64,000 bases of DNA from Parascedosporium putredinis. Lineage: Eukaryota > Ascomycota > Sordariomycetes > Microascales > Microascaceae. The position numbers and the translations under genes were made by a program. The DNA is taken from contig CASHTG010000018.1 in the NCBI GenBank assembly GCA_949357655.1, positions 868,001 through 932,000 of the forward strand, read 5' to 3'. The notes beneath the pieces are model-generated. The model was given only the letters and a program-made list of their open reading frames with translations. It was not told where the DNA came from and did not search any database. Of this stretch, positions 1 to 11,343 are shown piece by piece (position 1 is the first letter of the stretch; every line of letters begins with the position of its first letter).

Positions 1-1111
1 CTGCCTCGGGGGTCTAATTCACCCCAACACCGCGAAAGAATCGTTCTAGAAATCAATGCCAGCTGGGTCAGGTGAACTTTATCGGTCCAGTGTAGCTCAC
101 CGTCTTTCTACCAGGCAATCTTTACTCATAATGAGACGCCGGGAGACAGCAGACCGCGTGCCTAATAATGGCCGAGGTGAGAGGCTCCTTGGAAGATACT
201 ACTTCCGGGCCTGGCACACTTTCTCGAAAAAGAGTGACAAGATCTAGATTAACCACTAACCCATCGTGGCAGGCGATCCTAGTTGAGCCGGTTCTTCACA
301 GCCCATTCCATTCCATTCCCATCCGTGCAATCCTTCCCGCCTAACTACTGAGGGAGGGACAAGGAAGCCTCGTGGAAGGGCAGAAACGACACGAAGAAAT
401 CAACGCTAGTCCTCATGATGCTAATCAAACGAACGAATTACGCCCCGCCTCGGCCGTTATGCTGCGGTCCTTGATCCCAAGCCAAGCATTGGCTTTGAAC
501 AGCAGCCGAGTAGCAGCGGAAAACACTTGATTGGGGCAAAGAGAAACCCGTCATGACCGTGAGGAAAATCTAGACCCACTCAGGATCTCTTCTAACACCT
601 TCCTGAGGTGGAGATGGAAAATATGGAAGACTGGTGATGAACGTTACAGTTCTTAGGTTGATCGCTCCTGGCGGAAAATCGGTGCCCCACTTAGCCTCTC
701 AAGGGGGCAATGATCCATTCGCAAGTGTGAGCACAACTTTGTCCCCCCTCAAATGTTCAGAATAATTTTGATCATGATGATCTCGTAGTTCTCCAAGTAC
801 TTGGCTAGATCTCTCGTTCTTTGTGGACCGCATCACTCCTGCACAATGGCGAGATCTCCCATCCCACCTCCCGGGATCGAGGCACCCCATTGGGGACAAT
901 GCAGCTGTCCCTCGTCTCGCCAACACTGGCTGGCAGTGAACACCAACTAGGGTCTGAGTCATAGTTTTCACCCAATGCATCGCCGCCACTGGATCGTTCC
1001 TGGCAGGTCAGCCATGGCAGTGCCGGTGAGGAACCCCATCGTCCACTCAGAGCCATCGAAAACTCCACGAAAATCACATGGGAATCCAGGGGTGCGAGAG
1101 CAGGTTGGTCT

Positions 1112-1139
1112 GGCTGACTGGCTGACTGGTTGACTTGAC
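1112..1139. repeat. Short tandem repeat, 8-bp unit
   Basis: About three imperfect copies of GGCTGACT in tandem (GGCTGACT, GGCTGACT, GGTTGACT, then a partial copy). It lies in gene-free DNA and no function is apparent. Confidence 0.7.
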
Positions 1140-4100
1140 TTCATCGCTCGTTGATATGAAATACAGGTTGCATTTCCCTTCATCTTTGACTACAAGCGAT
1201 GGTCCTTATTATTGTTACCAGGTCCAGCCTCCAAGAATTCACCGAGGTTGAAACTGAAAACTAAAATGCGCCGGAATGCTTGTCCGCTCACCGCCCCGTC
1301 TCATTGGGTAAGTCGGGAGACGTAATAATACGTAATGTCCTGAATGAACAGCAAGTTTATGGTGCCGGCCATGGGGAACGCCCCTCAAGGGCAAACGGAT
1401 ATTAGATGAAGCAGTCATACAGCATCTATGTAGGTTCCGTGAGACGCCAGACGCCTTCCAGGAAAACAACCAACTGGAATCGTCCGGATGAACTCAAAAA
1501 TCCCCTATTCTACCAGGAGGATCGGTTGAAATTTGCATATGCATTAGGGGTGTTCGTGTCAACTCAAGCCAACTTAGCGGTTAAGGCTTGAATGTTCAAA
1601 TGGAGAGTGTTCAAATGTTTTATCAATAGGCTGTACGCGAGCAGCCGGGAACGGGGCTCGGCTGGCTTCTATGACGATTTCGCTCGAGATTTGGAGGCCG
1701 ATTTCCGCGAGGCCGACCGACTTCCGCATCAACCAGAGCAACTCCAGGGCAGGGGACAGGACAGGAGGAGTCGAGGATGCAGCCTAAAGCTGATGAGATG
1801 CTCACCCAGGAGCTGCATAATATTACCTGCAGTCGGATTTAGGGTCTCGTAGCGCCGTCACACTCCTGTGCGAGATGTGCGATGCAAGGAGCCTCTGCAA
1901 CCTCAACATCACCTGGTCATGGCACCCTTGCATCATTCCTCCAGACTGTGACACTGCAACGTCCTCAGGGATCTCTATGGGCGATCAAAGACAGGCTACC
2001 CTCTGCGGTGAGAAGGATGTCAAACTGTATCTATTTTTTATTTTTTTGCGCCACCACGAACCTCATTCTGCTAATTCCATTTCCCTACTGAGCGCAAAGG
2101 ATTGCTTTTTTTTCTCTTCTTAGAAGGCCAGAGGAGGCCTCGGTTGCCGAGTCAAGAAATCGGCCAACGACGGATGGACGCGCTAAAACAAAGACTTTCC
2201 ACCAAAGGGAAAGACGTGAGTCCAGGATGGCGGGCTGGGATATGAGCAGGACATTGGAGACCAAGATGACAAGGATGCCCAGTGTCCACTACGTTTCCAA
2301 TCGCTGCGCGAGCGAGGGCCTGCGGATGGGAGCTCCCGGCCTCAATATAACCCCAGTGGAAACGACATGAGTATCACCGAGGTGTTAGGGCCTTTCGACG
2401 AACACCCCACGCCGAGCTCCGACGAGCAACGTTGGCGTGCTAAAAGTGTATAACCTCCTACAAGTATCAGCCCGCACTTTTCTTTCTTTGCATCCCTTCC
2501 AATTTATGAAAAGAGAATAACAAAGCAGAGGAGACAGAGAGAAAGAGTGGCCAAACGCGAACCCCCATAGTGTATGCCAAGAGGTCCATGCCGGATATTC
2601 TGCCAGGATATCCTCAGGTGGTACCCAAACCGGCTAGTCCTGGATTTCCGAATGATGAGTCCAGCCAAGCGGCAGTGCTAACGAGGTTCTGGCAATGAAA
2701 AGACAAGCATTTAGCAGTGGGAATTCCGGCCCTGTATCCTGGCGATCATTCACGAGAACACACAATTGCACTCAGGCGACGTTCCCCCAAATGTCCTCTC
2801 CAGATGCAACAGGCAACGCTCACTACGAAGGGCAATCATCGCTCCACCCTGGGACGCGACCTCTTGCGATGAACACGGATGCTTTTTCCTGGCTCCCGGG
2901 CCTTTCTCTGCGTCCCTCCGCTCTGCGTATATCACTTGCGCCTGCGTTGATTTCTGAAGCCTCTTCTTCTTGAGACACGGTCCAGGAGAAGGCAAGTTGC
3001 CGCCCGGAGAGGATAAATTGTCAGTGCGGGAATCACATGAACCTGACGAAAGTCATCTCGCCACGCGGGAGTTGGAGACGAAGCCGATCACCAATGTCAC
3101 GTCTCATTTGCCGGTCCCAATCTTCTTTCACAGCCTTTCCTCAGGGCCGCTCTCGCGCTGAAAAAGTCCGAAATGCGTCTCAAGAGTCCATCTCCCTGCC
3201 GCATTGAGCCAGGATGGGAGACGCCCGCCGACCACGACGACTGACTACTGTCGTCGGTTACCGCTCCTTTATTATTATTATCCATACCACCCCCAATTCT
3301 ATTTCTGCCAATAATTCACACTAATGCGTTTTGCAAGGTCACTGGTTGGACTGATCTGGGCGGCCCACTCCCTGCATTCGTGACGTCTCAACACTACCTA
3401 ACTTGTATGAACCATCCCGTTCCAACTCCCCCTCCCCCACTCACACCTTTCGCCAAAATTTCTCCAAATCGACGCGGGATGTTGGGGAAATCGGGACAGC
3501 CCAAAAAACCAGAGGCCGTGGGGGCGGTGAGGATGCTTGGGCCCCTCAGGAACGATCCTCGTGACTGAGTTCCCCTTCTTCTCGACCTACCGACCAGCCC
3601 GTTCGCGAAAGCTCAGGAGCATCGGACAAGAGGATCAGAGAGTCGAGCTCCAGCCAAGCGCCCTCAACCCCCAAACAGGAAGAGGTCTTAAGGTATAAGG
3701 AAAGAGCTGCGGCCTGCCCAGTCAGCGCGAACCTTTATCAAACCCGGCCTGGTACTGAAGCAATATCACATGGTTCAGCTAGTCGTGGGGTTTGGAAAAG
3801 CGGGATCTCCCCTGGGAATTAGACGCAACTTGAGACGTGAATGCGAAGATATTCGCTTGAAGAAGCATATGTGTGAAAGTTGAGGGACGGTGCTGCTCTA
3901 TGCCGTAGCCCACAATCGCTTTTGCACCTGAGCGTCACGGTCGAGCGCGGCAAGCGATAGAAGGAATCGAGTCCCGACTATATGGCGCAGGGCTCATCAT
4001 CGAGCAACTTTAAACTCTCTGTACAACACAGCCTTGTACTGCCTCTTGTGTCCTAGAATGTCATACTGTTTTGCAAGTCTCATATTGTCCTACCCGATAA

Positions 4101-5774
4101 CCTCAGACGCACTGATGGATCTACATCCCGGGCCTCGAGCCGTGGGAAAGGCGTGCCCAGCCATGACCACTAGGCATGGCGGTGCAAGCGTTTCGAGCGT
4201 CCCATGCATGTAGGCCTTCCAACGACATACAGGCTGCATGAACGCACAGCGGTATCACGTCTCTTCTCGATAACGAGCTTGAAGGGGACATTGTGAATGG
4301 AAGCCATCTTGATGGGCGCTCACTAAGACCATGTCAGCCCTGCCGTACTCATGCTGAGACAGTTTCAGACTCCCCACAACCTCAATCTGGGCCCTTTGGG
4401 GGAGAGCCTATTCATTGTGCCGGTGGCTAAAGATGACGAGTAAAGACATTTGGCTGTGACCGCCTACTGTAGTTGTATACCACTTCAAAGCGCGAAGGAC
4501 AAGGTTAAGCCCGTGGGGATAGAAGTAGATATCAACCCCCACGGTCATTTTCTCGCCGTAGCAGACTGCGTAGATCAACTATCTAGTCTCGATTGACATG
4601 GGAAGCGAGTAACCTGCAATTTTGTGTCCATCGCTAAGCTAGCTATGGAGCAGGTGAGAATGACGGTGGACAATTCTTAGCACGGTGAGGCCGTTCTAGA
4701 CTTGGTTCGTCTTGCCTTACTGCCTCCCACCTTCTACTCGACAGAGAGAGCCGAAAAGACCCCTTACACACCCCACAGATATTTCGTTCCTCGGAGCGGT
4801 TCTGAGCCTCGAAGGTAACAGAACTCAGTCCAACTCTTTAAGCTCCGTGCCCCGGTCTCCAGGTTAAGAGTTTTCCTATCAGTACAGAAACGGAGGTTAA
4901 AGCCCAACTGGCTCTCTGTATTTGGATGGCATGTCTTGTTAGTCCTTTTGTCTCTGATCTGTGGATAGGAAGTCTTCGCATATATAACTCGGCACTTCGC
5001 TGCCTTTTACAGAGCGTCCCTTGATAATAATTTTGTCAGGACTTCATAAAGCCCGACTCTATATGGCGCGATGTTTGGACAATAAGACGTGTGTCCCAGT
5101 CCAACCACGCAGTCGGATTCGTTTAAGTGGTTGGACCAAATTTCAGGCAAATCAAGACGGTGATATCAATTCCGTCAGAATCTTGCTCTCGTTTATCAAG
5201 CATTCTCATGAGTGATGAAAAGGAGCTTGGTTCCGAGTCCACCCGACGCAACACCACATCCCCGCTTTGTAAGCCTAATGGAGATGACAAAGAAGAACCA
5301 TTTAACCCTTTTACGCACATGAATGCAAATAATCTTCCTTTTTTAGACTGTGCCTCTCTGTCTGACCTTGCATATGGCGGGCCCGACTCTGCATCTCGGA
5401 GAGGGTTAAACTGCAGTGAGTTATGAGAGCGACAAGTGGGTCACACGACGCAGCATAACTATCAAAATTGAAAAGCACTATTAGGGCATCTCGGAAACCC
5501 GCAACACGCGGGTGCCGGCGGGCGCCGGGTTTGTTCTTCCAGTCATCATCACTTCACTCTCCATGTCCAATCTGGAGTCCATGACCACGCCCAGGGCTTG
5601 AGGGAAATGGAGTCTCTGCCCGTGCTAAGCGATCGAAGGTGTTTTGAAGTGGTGATTCTGCTAAATTAAGGGCTGGATGCGCTTCAGATTGTTAGGTATA
5701 GCTGTTACGCAGAGTGATTAATGCCCTTGAATATTCTATACCCCTCCAGTCAAACATCCATGCTATTGAAAGAA

Positions 5775-5808
5775 GACAGTAAAAGATGGACAGTAAAAGA
5801 TGGACAGT
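5775..5808. repeat. Short tandem repeat, 14-bp unit
   Basis: GACAGTAAAAGATG occurs twice in perfect tandem, followed by a third partial copy (GACAGT). It is non-coding and probably a replication-slippage product. Confidence 0.75.
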
Positions 5809-6897
5809 AGAGGGAGCATGAATGGGGGAGAAGGGAGCTTCCATTCTCGGCGACGATGGCACGACAGCCATCCTCAAAATCTCGAGCGTCTTCCGTGGCA
5901 GCCTTGTTCAACAGGCCTCAAGATGAGGATGTCATTGAAGAGGACGCCGACCATTTTATGAAGTGGGCACTTGGGTCGCCGACCTGCTCGAGAGCAGCCA
6001 ACCACAGGCGAGATAATACGCCGAAAACCACGCCTGTCGTCCCTCATATCTACGGCAAGGGGCAGCCGCGACCCAATACGGGAATGTAGGACCCCGGATC
6101 AGACCATCACGGATCTCGTCTCCCAAGAAATCCGACTGGGCCGGCGCGGGCACCCCATTGGCTCCCAACTGTTCGGGGGAGAGGCGGTTGCAGCATTGCT
6201 TAAACGCTCTCTTGGCTTGGTGGAGGAGAGTGGTTTCCTCCGTCCTCTCCGCCGAACTCCGTGTAAGGCAGAGCTACCGGCTCCGAGGAGATGTCTGACC
6301 CGAGAGGTGCTGGTCCGTGCACACATGCTGGGTTGCTGAATAATGGGACAGGCCAATAGGAGAGCTTCGTCGTTTGCGGATTTTTTCGGACTTGAGCGAG
6401 ATCTGGTTTTGTCATACGTTCTTTGCTCCACGGAAAGGACCGGAGCCCACTTTCCCCAGCACTTTCTGGTCTCCATCTGTGTGAGCTCATCATTCGAGCC
6501 CAGCTTTAAAACCAGCTGCCCCTCTGTCCCCAAGCGACGCGAGAGGAATTGGAACGAAAGACTCGATTTCATCTTCCTTTCCAAAGGTCTCCCTTGACTC
6601 TCATAGCCCCGTTCTATTCCTTACCATATTTCTTGTGGTTGCCAAATCCACCACTACTCAAACTATCATCCACTCCGCCGACGTCGACATTCGGTCGCGC
6701 TGAGAGCTCACTACGCCACTTTTCAATCATCGAAAGATTTTCCTCGCCCCACCCACTTATAGCTCCATTTGAGGATTACACTTCGTTCCCAATCCCCCCT
6801 TTCCTCGTTTTCCACTTGCAACAACTTCTTCTGCACCCGTTCCTTGCCTCGACACTTACCTCTACACCTAAAGCGTGACCAGCAAGCATCAGCAGCC

Positions 6898-7711
6898 ATG
6901 AAGGTCGTTACCAAGGAAGAAGAGGCCGCCCACTACAAGCAGGTGCTCACCGGCGGCGCCGTCGGTGGTGTTGTCGGCCTTGGAATCGGCGCGGCCGCCT
7001 TGTCTCTAGGCACCCGCCGATACCATACCGTTCGCAGTCTCACTCTCCCCTTCAAGGCGTTCCTCCTGAGCTCTTCGGCCACTTTTGGCCTCATCGTCAA
7101 TGCAGAGAGGTACAGCATCGCCTTCCAAAAGGCCAAGGATCCCATGTATGGCTACAAGAGCAAGTCGGCGCGCACCCTTGAGGAGGCCATGGCCAATCGC
7201 TCGACCTACGACAAGTTCATGAGCTGGGGCCGCGAAAACCGCTATACTATCGTCTTCAGCTCGTGGCTGGCCTCCATGGGCGTTGCCCTCGCCATCGTCA
7301 ACCGCTCCAAGTACATGACTGCGGCCCAGAAGCTAGTACAGGCCCGTGTTTATGCCCAAGGTCTCACCGTTGCCGTGCTCGTCATCACTGCGGCCTTTGA
7401 GATGAACGACGCCAAGACCGGTGCCGGCAGGTGGCAGACCGTTCTTATTGTCGACCCTAACGATCCCGAGCACAAAAGCTCATCGAGAAGAAGGTTCACA
7501 AGGAGGAATACGAGGGCCAAGACCGCTGGAAGGGTAAGCTTATCCCCTATCGTATCTCCATTCGTTTTCTTCCGCAATGCTTGTGGGATAGCCGCTGACA
7601 ATCCTTCCTTATATAGACATGGTTGCTGCTGAAGAGCGAAGGATAGCCGAGCGAAAGAAGCAGGGTGAGGCTTCGGCTGCCCCCGCTGCCACCAAGACGG
7701 AGGCCCTCTAA
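6898..7711 (+). CDS. rcf2: Respiratory supercomplex factor 2 (HIG1 domain protein)
   Basis: Likely inner mitochondrial membrane protein that associates with cytochrome c oxidase and respiratory supercomplexes, a role known for the Rcf2 family. The inferred product is 243 aa. Hydrophobic helices lie at about residues 18-37 and 48-68. The HIG1 domain spans about 110-168 and carries the family signature QKLVQARVYAQ (144-154) before a last hydrophobic stretch. The C-terminus is charged. The ATG at 6898 begins the conserved N-terminus. An intron lies at 7534-7616 (83 nt, GTAAGC...TATAG) and the stop is at 7709-7711. The frame breaks at the AAAA run 7474-7477. Adding one A joins the HIG1 part to a KKxxIEKKVHKEEY-like tail that continues in frame into exon 2. 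Family assignment is firm; the break is probably an assembly error. Confidence 0.9.
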
Positions 7712-8616
7712 GGGTTCTTTTACCGTGGCCCAAACCACTTTCTAGTTCACGAGCAGCGATCGGGACTAGATAACCTTGTTTTCCTGGAGAGGAAAGAGTT
7801 TCGGTGCGCTCCCAACTCGCCGTATACTGGGGATTTCCTTTGTCTGGACAAAGGTCGAGGAGACGAAAAGGGATTGGCAAAGCATTTCTATGGCGTTTTT
7901 AGAGTATCTTGTTTTATCATCACCGTTTGACTTCCTGTTGTAGCACAAGGTCAGCATCTCGGGTTACCTTAGACTTGTTTTTCCCTGTCTTTCATGGTTA
8001 GACTTGTTTTTCAAAAGGGTTCCGAAAAGGCTACGGGACTCGAAGCATTCCTCAGTGTAGTGTACTACTACATCTTCTCTCTGTTGGTTTTGAGGGGGTC
8101 TCTTTTACCTCGTTCCTTCTTCTTTTTACTTAACTCTCCTATTCTTGAACCACCTAATACTTTGAGCCCTAGCTGAACCATGTATGTGCATTGGTAACAA
8201 TAGATAGATTGATCCATCCATTCCTTCGCATGCGCTCAAATCATGTTCGTGGGTCCACATGTGCATGTTTCTGGTGACATGGGTCCAGGATAGACTTGTA
8301 CATAGTGAACAAGAAAGTTACATGATGGGACTAGAAGGCAAGAAATGGCTTTGGGCTTTTTCATGATTGACACCTTGCGAGAGAAAAACAAACAATAAGA
8401 AAGATCAAGTACAATAAGATGGGCCCAAGAAAAAAACCCAAAGAGACTCATTTCATCAGCCAATGATCCTCATTTTCAAAGGGGCAGTAGGGTCCTTCTC
8501 CTCTGGTGAGCTAAAAACTCCAATACCTCCAGTAGTTCCACGCCTTATTCGCTTCAATTGTCTTGTTAGACCCAAGTAGCGCACTCCATCCCTCATTTAT
8601 ATTTGAAGCTACTTCG
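7712..8616. other. Intergenic between convergent Rcf2 and kelch genes
   Basis: About 0.9 kb between two convergent 3' ends. It is AT-rich with T-rich stretches and should hold both 3' UTRs. No further gene is seen. Confidence 0.7.
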
Positions 8617-10149
8617 CTACACCTCGATGCTAAAGTGACTAATTTGTGAATAATAAGCGTGAACGGCAAGCTCTAAAAGCCAAACGTCGCTAAACACTTC
8701 ACTGCCGTCAAACCCCCGATGATGAAGAGTCGACTGTCGTAGAGCACGGTGCCATGGTAACCCCGTCCGCTTGGGGGTAGGCCGTAAATTTTGCGCGTGT
8801 CCCAGGTCATCGTAACGAGGTTTAGGAGAAGGACCTCATTAGAGTACTCGTTGCCGTCGTGGCCGCCTACGACGAAGAGGTAGGATCCCACAATGGTGGA
8901 TGTGTGGGAGAGGCGACGAAAGGTGACGGGGATGTTGACCGCTTTCCACACGTGCTTCTCAATATCGTAAGCCCACACGTCGTTGAAGCATTCGCCGCCG
9001 TCCGAGCCACCGAATATTATGAGCTTTCCGTCAGCCATGTTGGCGGTGTGGTAGCCGCGCGCCTTTGGGCGCGCATCCCTACCGCCGTTGTTTGATGGTT
9101 TATCAGGGCTGGACACAAGTTTCCAGGACATCTTGCTCATATCACTGACGTCAAGACGCCAAATGTCGTTGAGGGCCCGCACGCCGTCGCCGCCGCCAAA
9201 AACATAGATGCCGTTCTTGTGGAGGCAGGCCGTATGCGCGCGCCGCTTGGACGGGACCCTGTCGCCAACTATGCGAGGCTTGCTCCATTTGAAGTTGACG
9301 GTGTCTAGGACATACACATCGTTATAATATGCCGGGCCATCACCTCCGCCGAAGACGACTAGTTTCTTGCCGACAGCGGTACATGTCATGGCACGAAGGG
9401 GAAGCGGGATGTCCCCAGCGACGTAGGGGCGAGACCAATGGAAAGAGTCGGCGTCAAAGACGTACAAGTCCTTGAAGCAGGCTTTGGAGTCACAGCCTCC
9501 GAAGACGAAAATGTTGGAACCAACAAGAGTCGTGGTGTGGGCTCGGAGAGAAGGGTGCGCGATTCCGGAAACGGGTGCCTTGGACCAGTACATACCCGAG
9601 GCCGGCGCGGGGGCACATCTGGGGCGGTCCTCGGGTTGATCAGCGGGGAAGGCGGTGTAGTTGTTGCGCTGTTGTCGTGGGAGGTTGCGGGACGAGGGCT
9701 GCTGCTGAGGAGGCCCGGCACGGCCAGCGATCGCCGAGGTCAATCGCTGCTGAGCAGGCTTTCTGGGCGCTCTTTCGGCGGGTTTCGCGTCATCAGCGCT
9801 GTCTGTGGGATTGCTGATGGCGGCCTGTGGCGGCCTCGACAGGGTGCTCGCGGGAGCGGGGTTCTCGTAGGAGGGGCGGCACGGAAGTGGAAGCCGCGGC
9901 AGACTGCGAGCGCTGCCTTATAGAGAGTTCGGAGGCCTTCCGGCGCTGCTGGGAGGCTAGGTGGCCAGGGTATGGCTGCGGGGATGGCAGGGGCACGTTC
10001 GGGAGGGTCTTCGCTCTCGTCCGAGTCGGATTGGTCGTGCTGGGGTTCAGTGGGAGAGCTCGCGACGATTTTTGAGCGCGAACGATGCGAGATGTTTGGG
10101 GAGCTGCTCTCGGAGGCGGGTCGCCGGCTTGCCTGGCCGAGTCACCCAT
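8617..10149 (-). CDS. Kelch-repeat beta-propeller protein
   Basis: Inferred 511 aa. Residues 1 to about 185 are Pro/Ala/Ser/Gln-rich and probably disordered, with an acidic patch (QSDSDESED). From about 186 to 495 come six kelch repeats, each with a GG doublet and spaced aromatic residues (VFGGCDS, VFGGGDG twice, IFGGSDG, VVGGHDG, IIGGFDG). They should form a six-bladed propeller, usually a protein-interaction scaffold. I do not see BTB, F-box or catalytic domains. The frame ends early at the CCCCC run 8713-8717 (+ strand). One added base restores the sixth blade and a tail ending at the stop 8617-8619. Two more single-base losses are inferred in the N-terminal part: T5 run 10069-10073, and another near 9870-9920, perhaps the G4 at 9873-9876. 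Start is the ATG at 10149. It is divergent from Dus3. The kelch part is certain; N-terminal frames are less so. Confidence 0.85.
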
Positions 10150-11343
10150 CTTGGCGTCTCGCGACGACCATTGCCCGAAGGGGAATGTAGTTGGAGTTGA
10201 GGACGGGACCAGTAGCAAGAAGCTGTCGGTGATCACACGATGGGGCAAAAAAAGGAGCCGAGGGGCACGCAGCGAAGAGGAGCGCTTTCCCCACAATGCT
10301 GTTTAGATCAAGCTCGGGTGCTGGAATTGTCGATGTTTTCTATCCAAGCAGTCGTCGTCGAATTGGGGAAATTGAATTAAACTGTCCTTCTCTCGCTGGC
10401 CACTCGACTGCTAGGAATCGCGGTCAGGAGGGTTTGAGGGGAAATTACACCAGGGTGAGATTTGTTTGACTGGGTCTGGCATGAGGAATTATGCCTTGTG
10501 GAACGGACCATCAATCACGCCTCATCGCTTGGATGATTGAGGACCGGGAGTGACCCCGCGGAAGAGGTGCGAGTTGCCCGCTTGGTGGGGGCGGGACCAG
10601 GGCACAGAGCAGAGCCAGCACGACAGTGGCTTGAAGCAAGCAATGGGTGCCTCTGACCAGAACCTTGAATGCTGCGATCAGAGAAGCGGCTTGCTGAACT
10701 GAGTACGGTTTCTCACCCGCGAATCTCGCCTTTGCGTTGCACCGCAATCTACGCTTATAAATTCATCTAGTATTTAGAGTCTTCAAGGCTCGAAAACTAT
10801 CCTCTCAAAGGGAAGCAACGACAGCCATCAGGAACACAAGTGCAGGGGAGTTTGAGAGCTGAGACATCTCCATCTGCCGCAAGCCCCCAATCGGGCCACC
10901 ACAACTGGCTGGAAACTTGGGTGTGTCGGCTGACAACAGCCGCTGTAGACCCCACCATCGAACTAGATCGGAACCGAGACACCGGCTCACAGCGAGAGTG
11001 AGCTTCGAGGCGCTTTTTTCGGTTTTTTTCTTTAACTACTGCTCACAAGGAAGCTACGATTCTCCATAGCCTTGGGCAAGAAGAGACAAGGCCGTAAACC
11101 TGTTCCTATTCAATTATAAAATCACCATCCACTCCTTGTTCTAGTGTTCATTGTTCATGCGCTGATTCACATCAACACAAACCAACACAGCTTCATCATC
11201 ACTCACCCATGTGTTATTGATAGACATAGCATCTAGCCTCTCCCTTTCATATTGCCACCCAATCTCACTTGCCCCTTCGACATAAGCTCACCTACTTGTC
11301 ATCCTACCCATCCTGCCCTTAGGTATAACCTAAGCCCTTCACC
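10150..11343. promoter_or_regulatory. Shared upstream region of divergent kelch and Dus3 genes
   Basis: About 1.2 kb between two divergent start codons, so it should contain both promoters and 5' leaders. The Dus3-proximal 250 bases are C/T/A-rich, as in many fungal leaders. I could not pick out a specific factor site with confidence. Confidence 0.45.

Larger units (their letters stand above)
1..6897. other. Intergenic region at left edge, no recognisable gene
   Basis: Nearly 6.9 kb in which every open frame is short, many overlap frames on the other strand, and none resembles a protein family I know. Two small frames are the least random-looking: 5127-5426 (+) and 5856-6089 (+), both hydrophilic, neither recognised. 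Two short tandem repeats lie here, listed separately. The last few hundred bases before 6898 are pyrimidine-rich and are probably the promoter and 5' leader of the Rcf2 gene. A gene split by assembly frameshifts could be missed here. Confidence 0.6.

Noticed and set aside
5127..5426. 99-residue hydrophilic + strand frame
   Set aside because: No recognisable domain, and a same-region frame is open on the other strand. Not enough support to call a gene.
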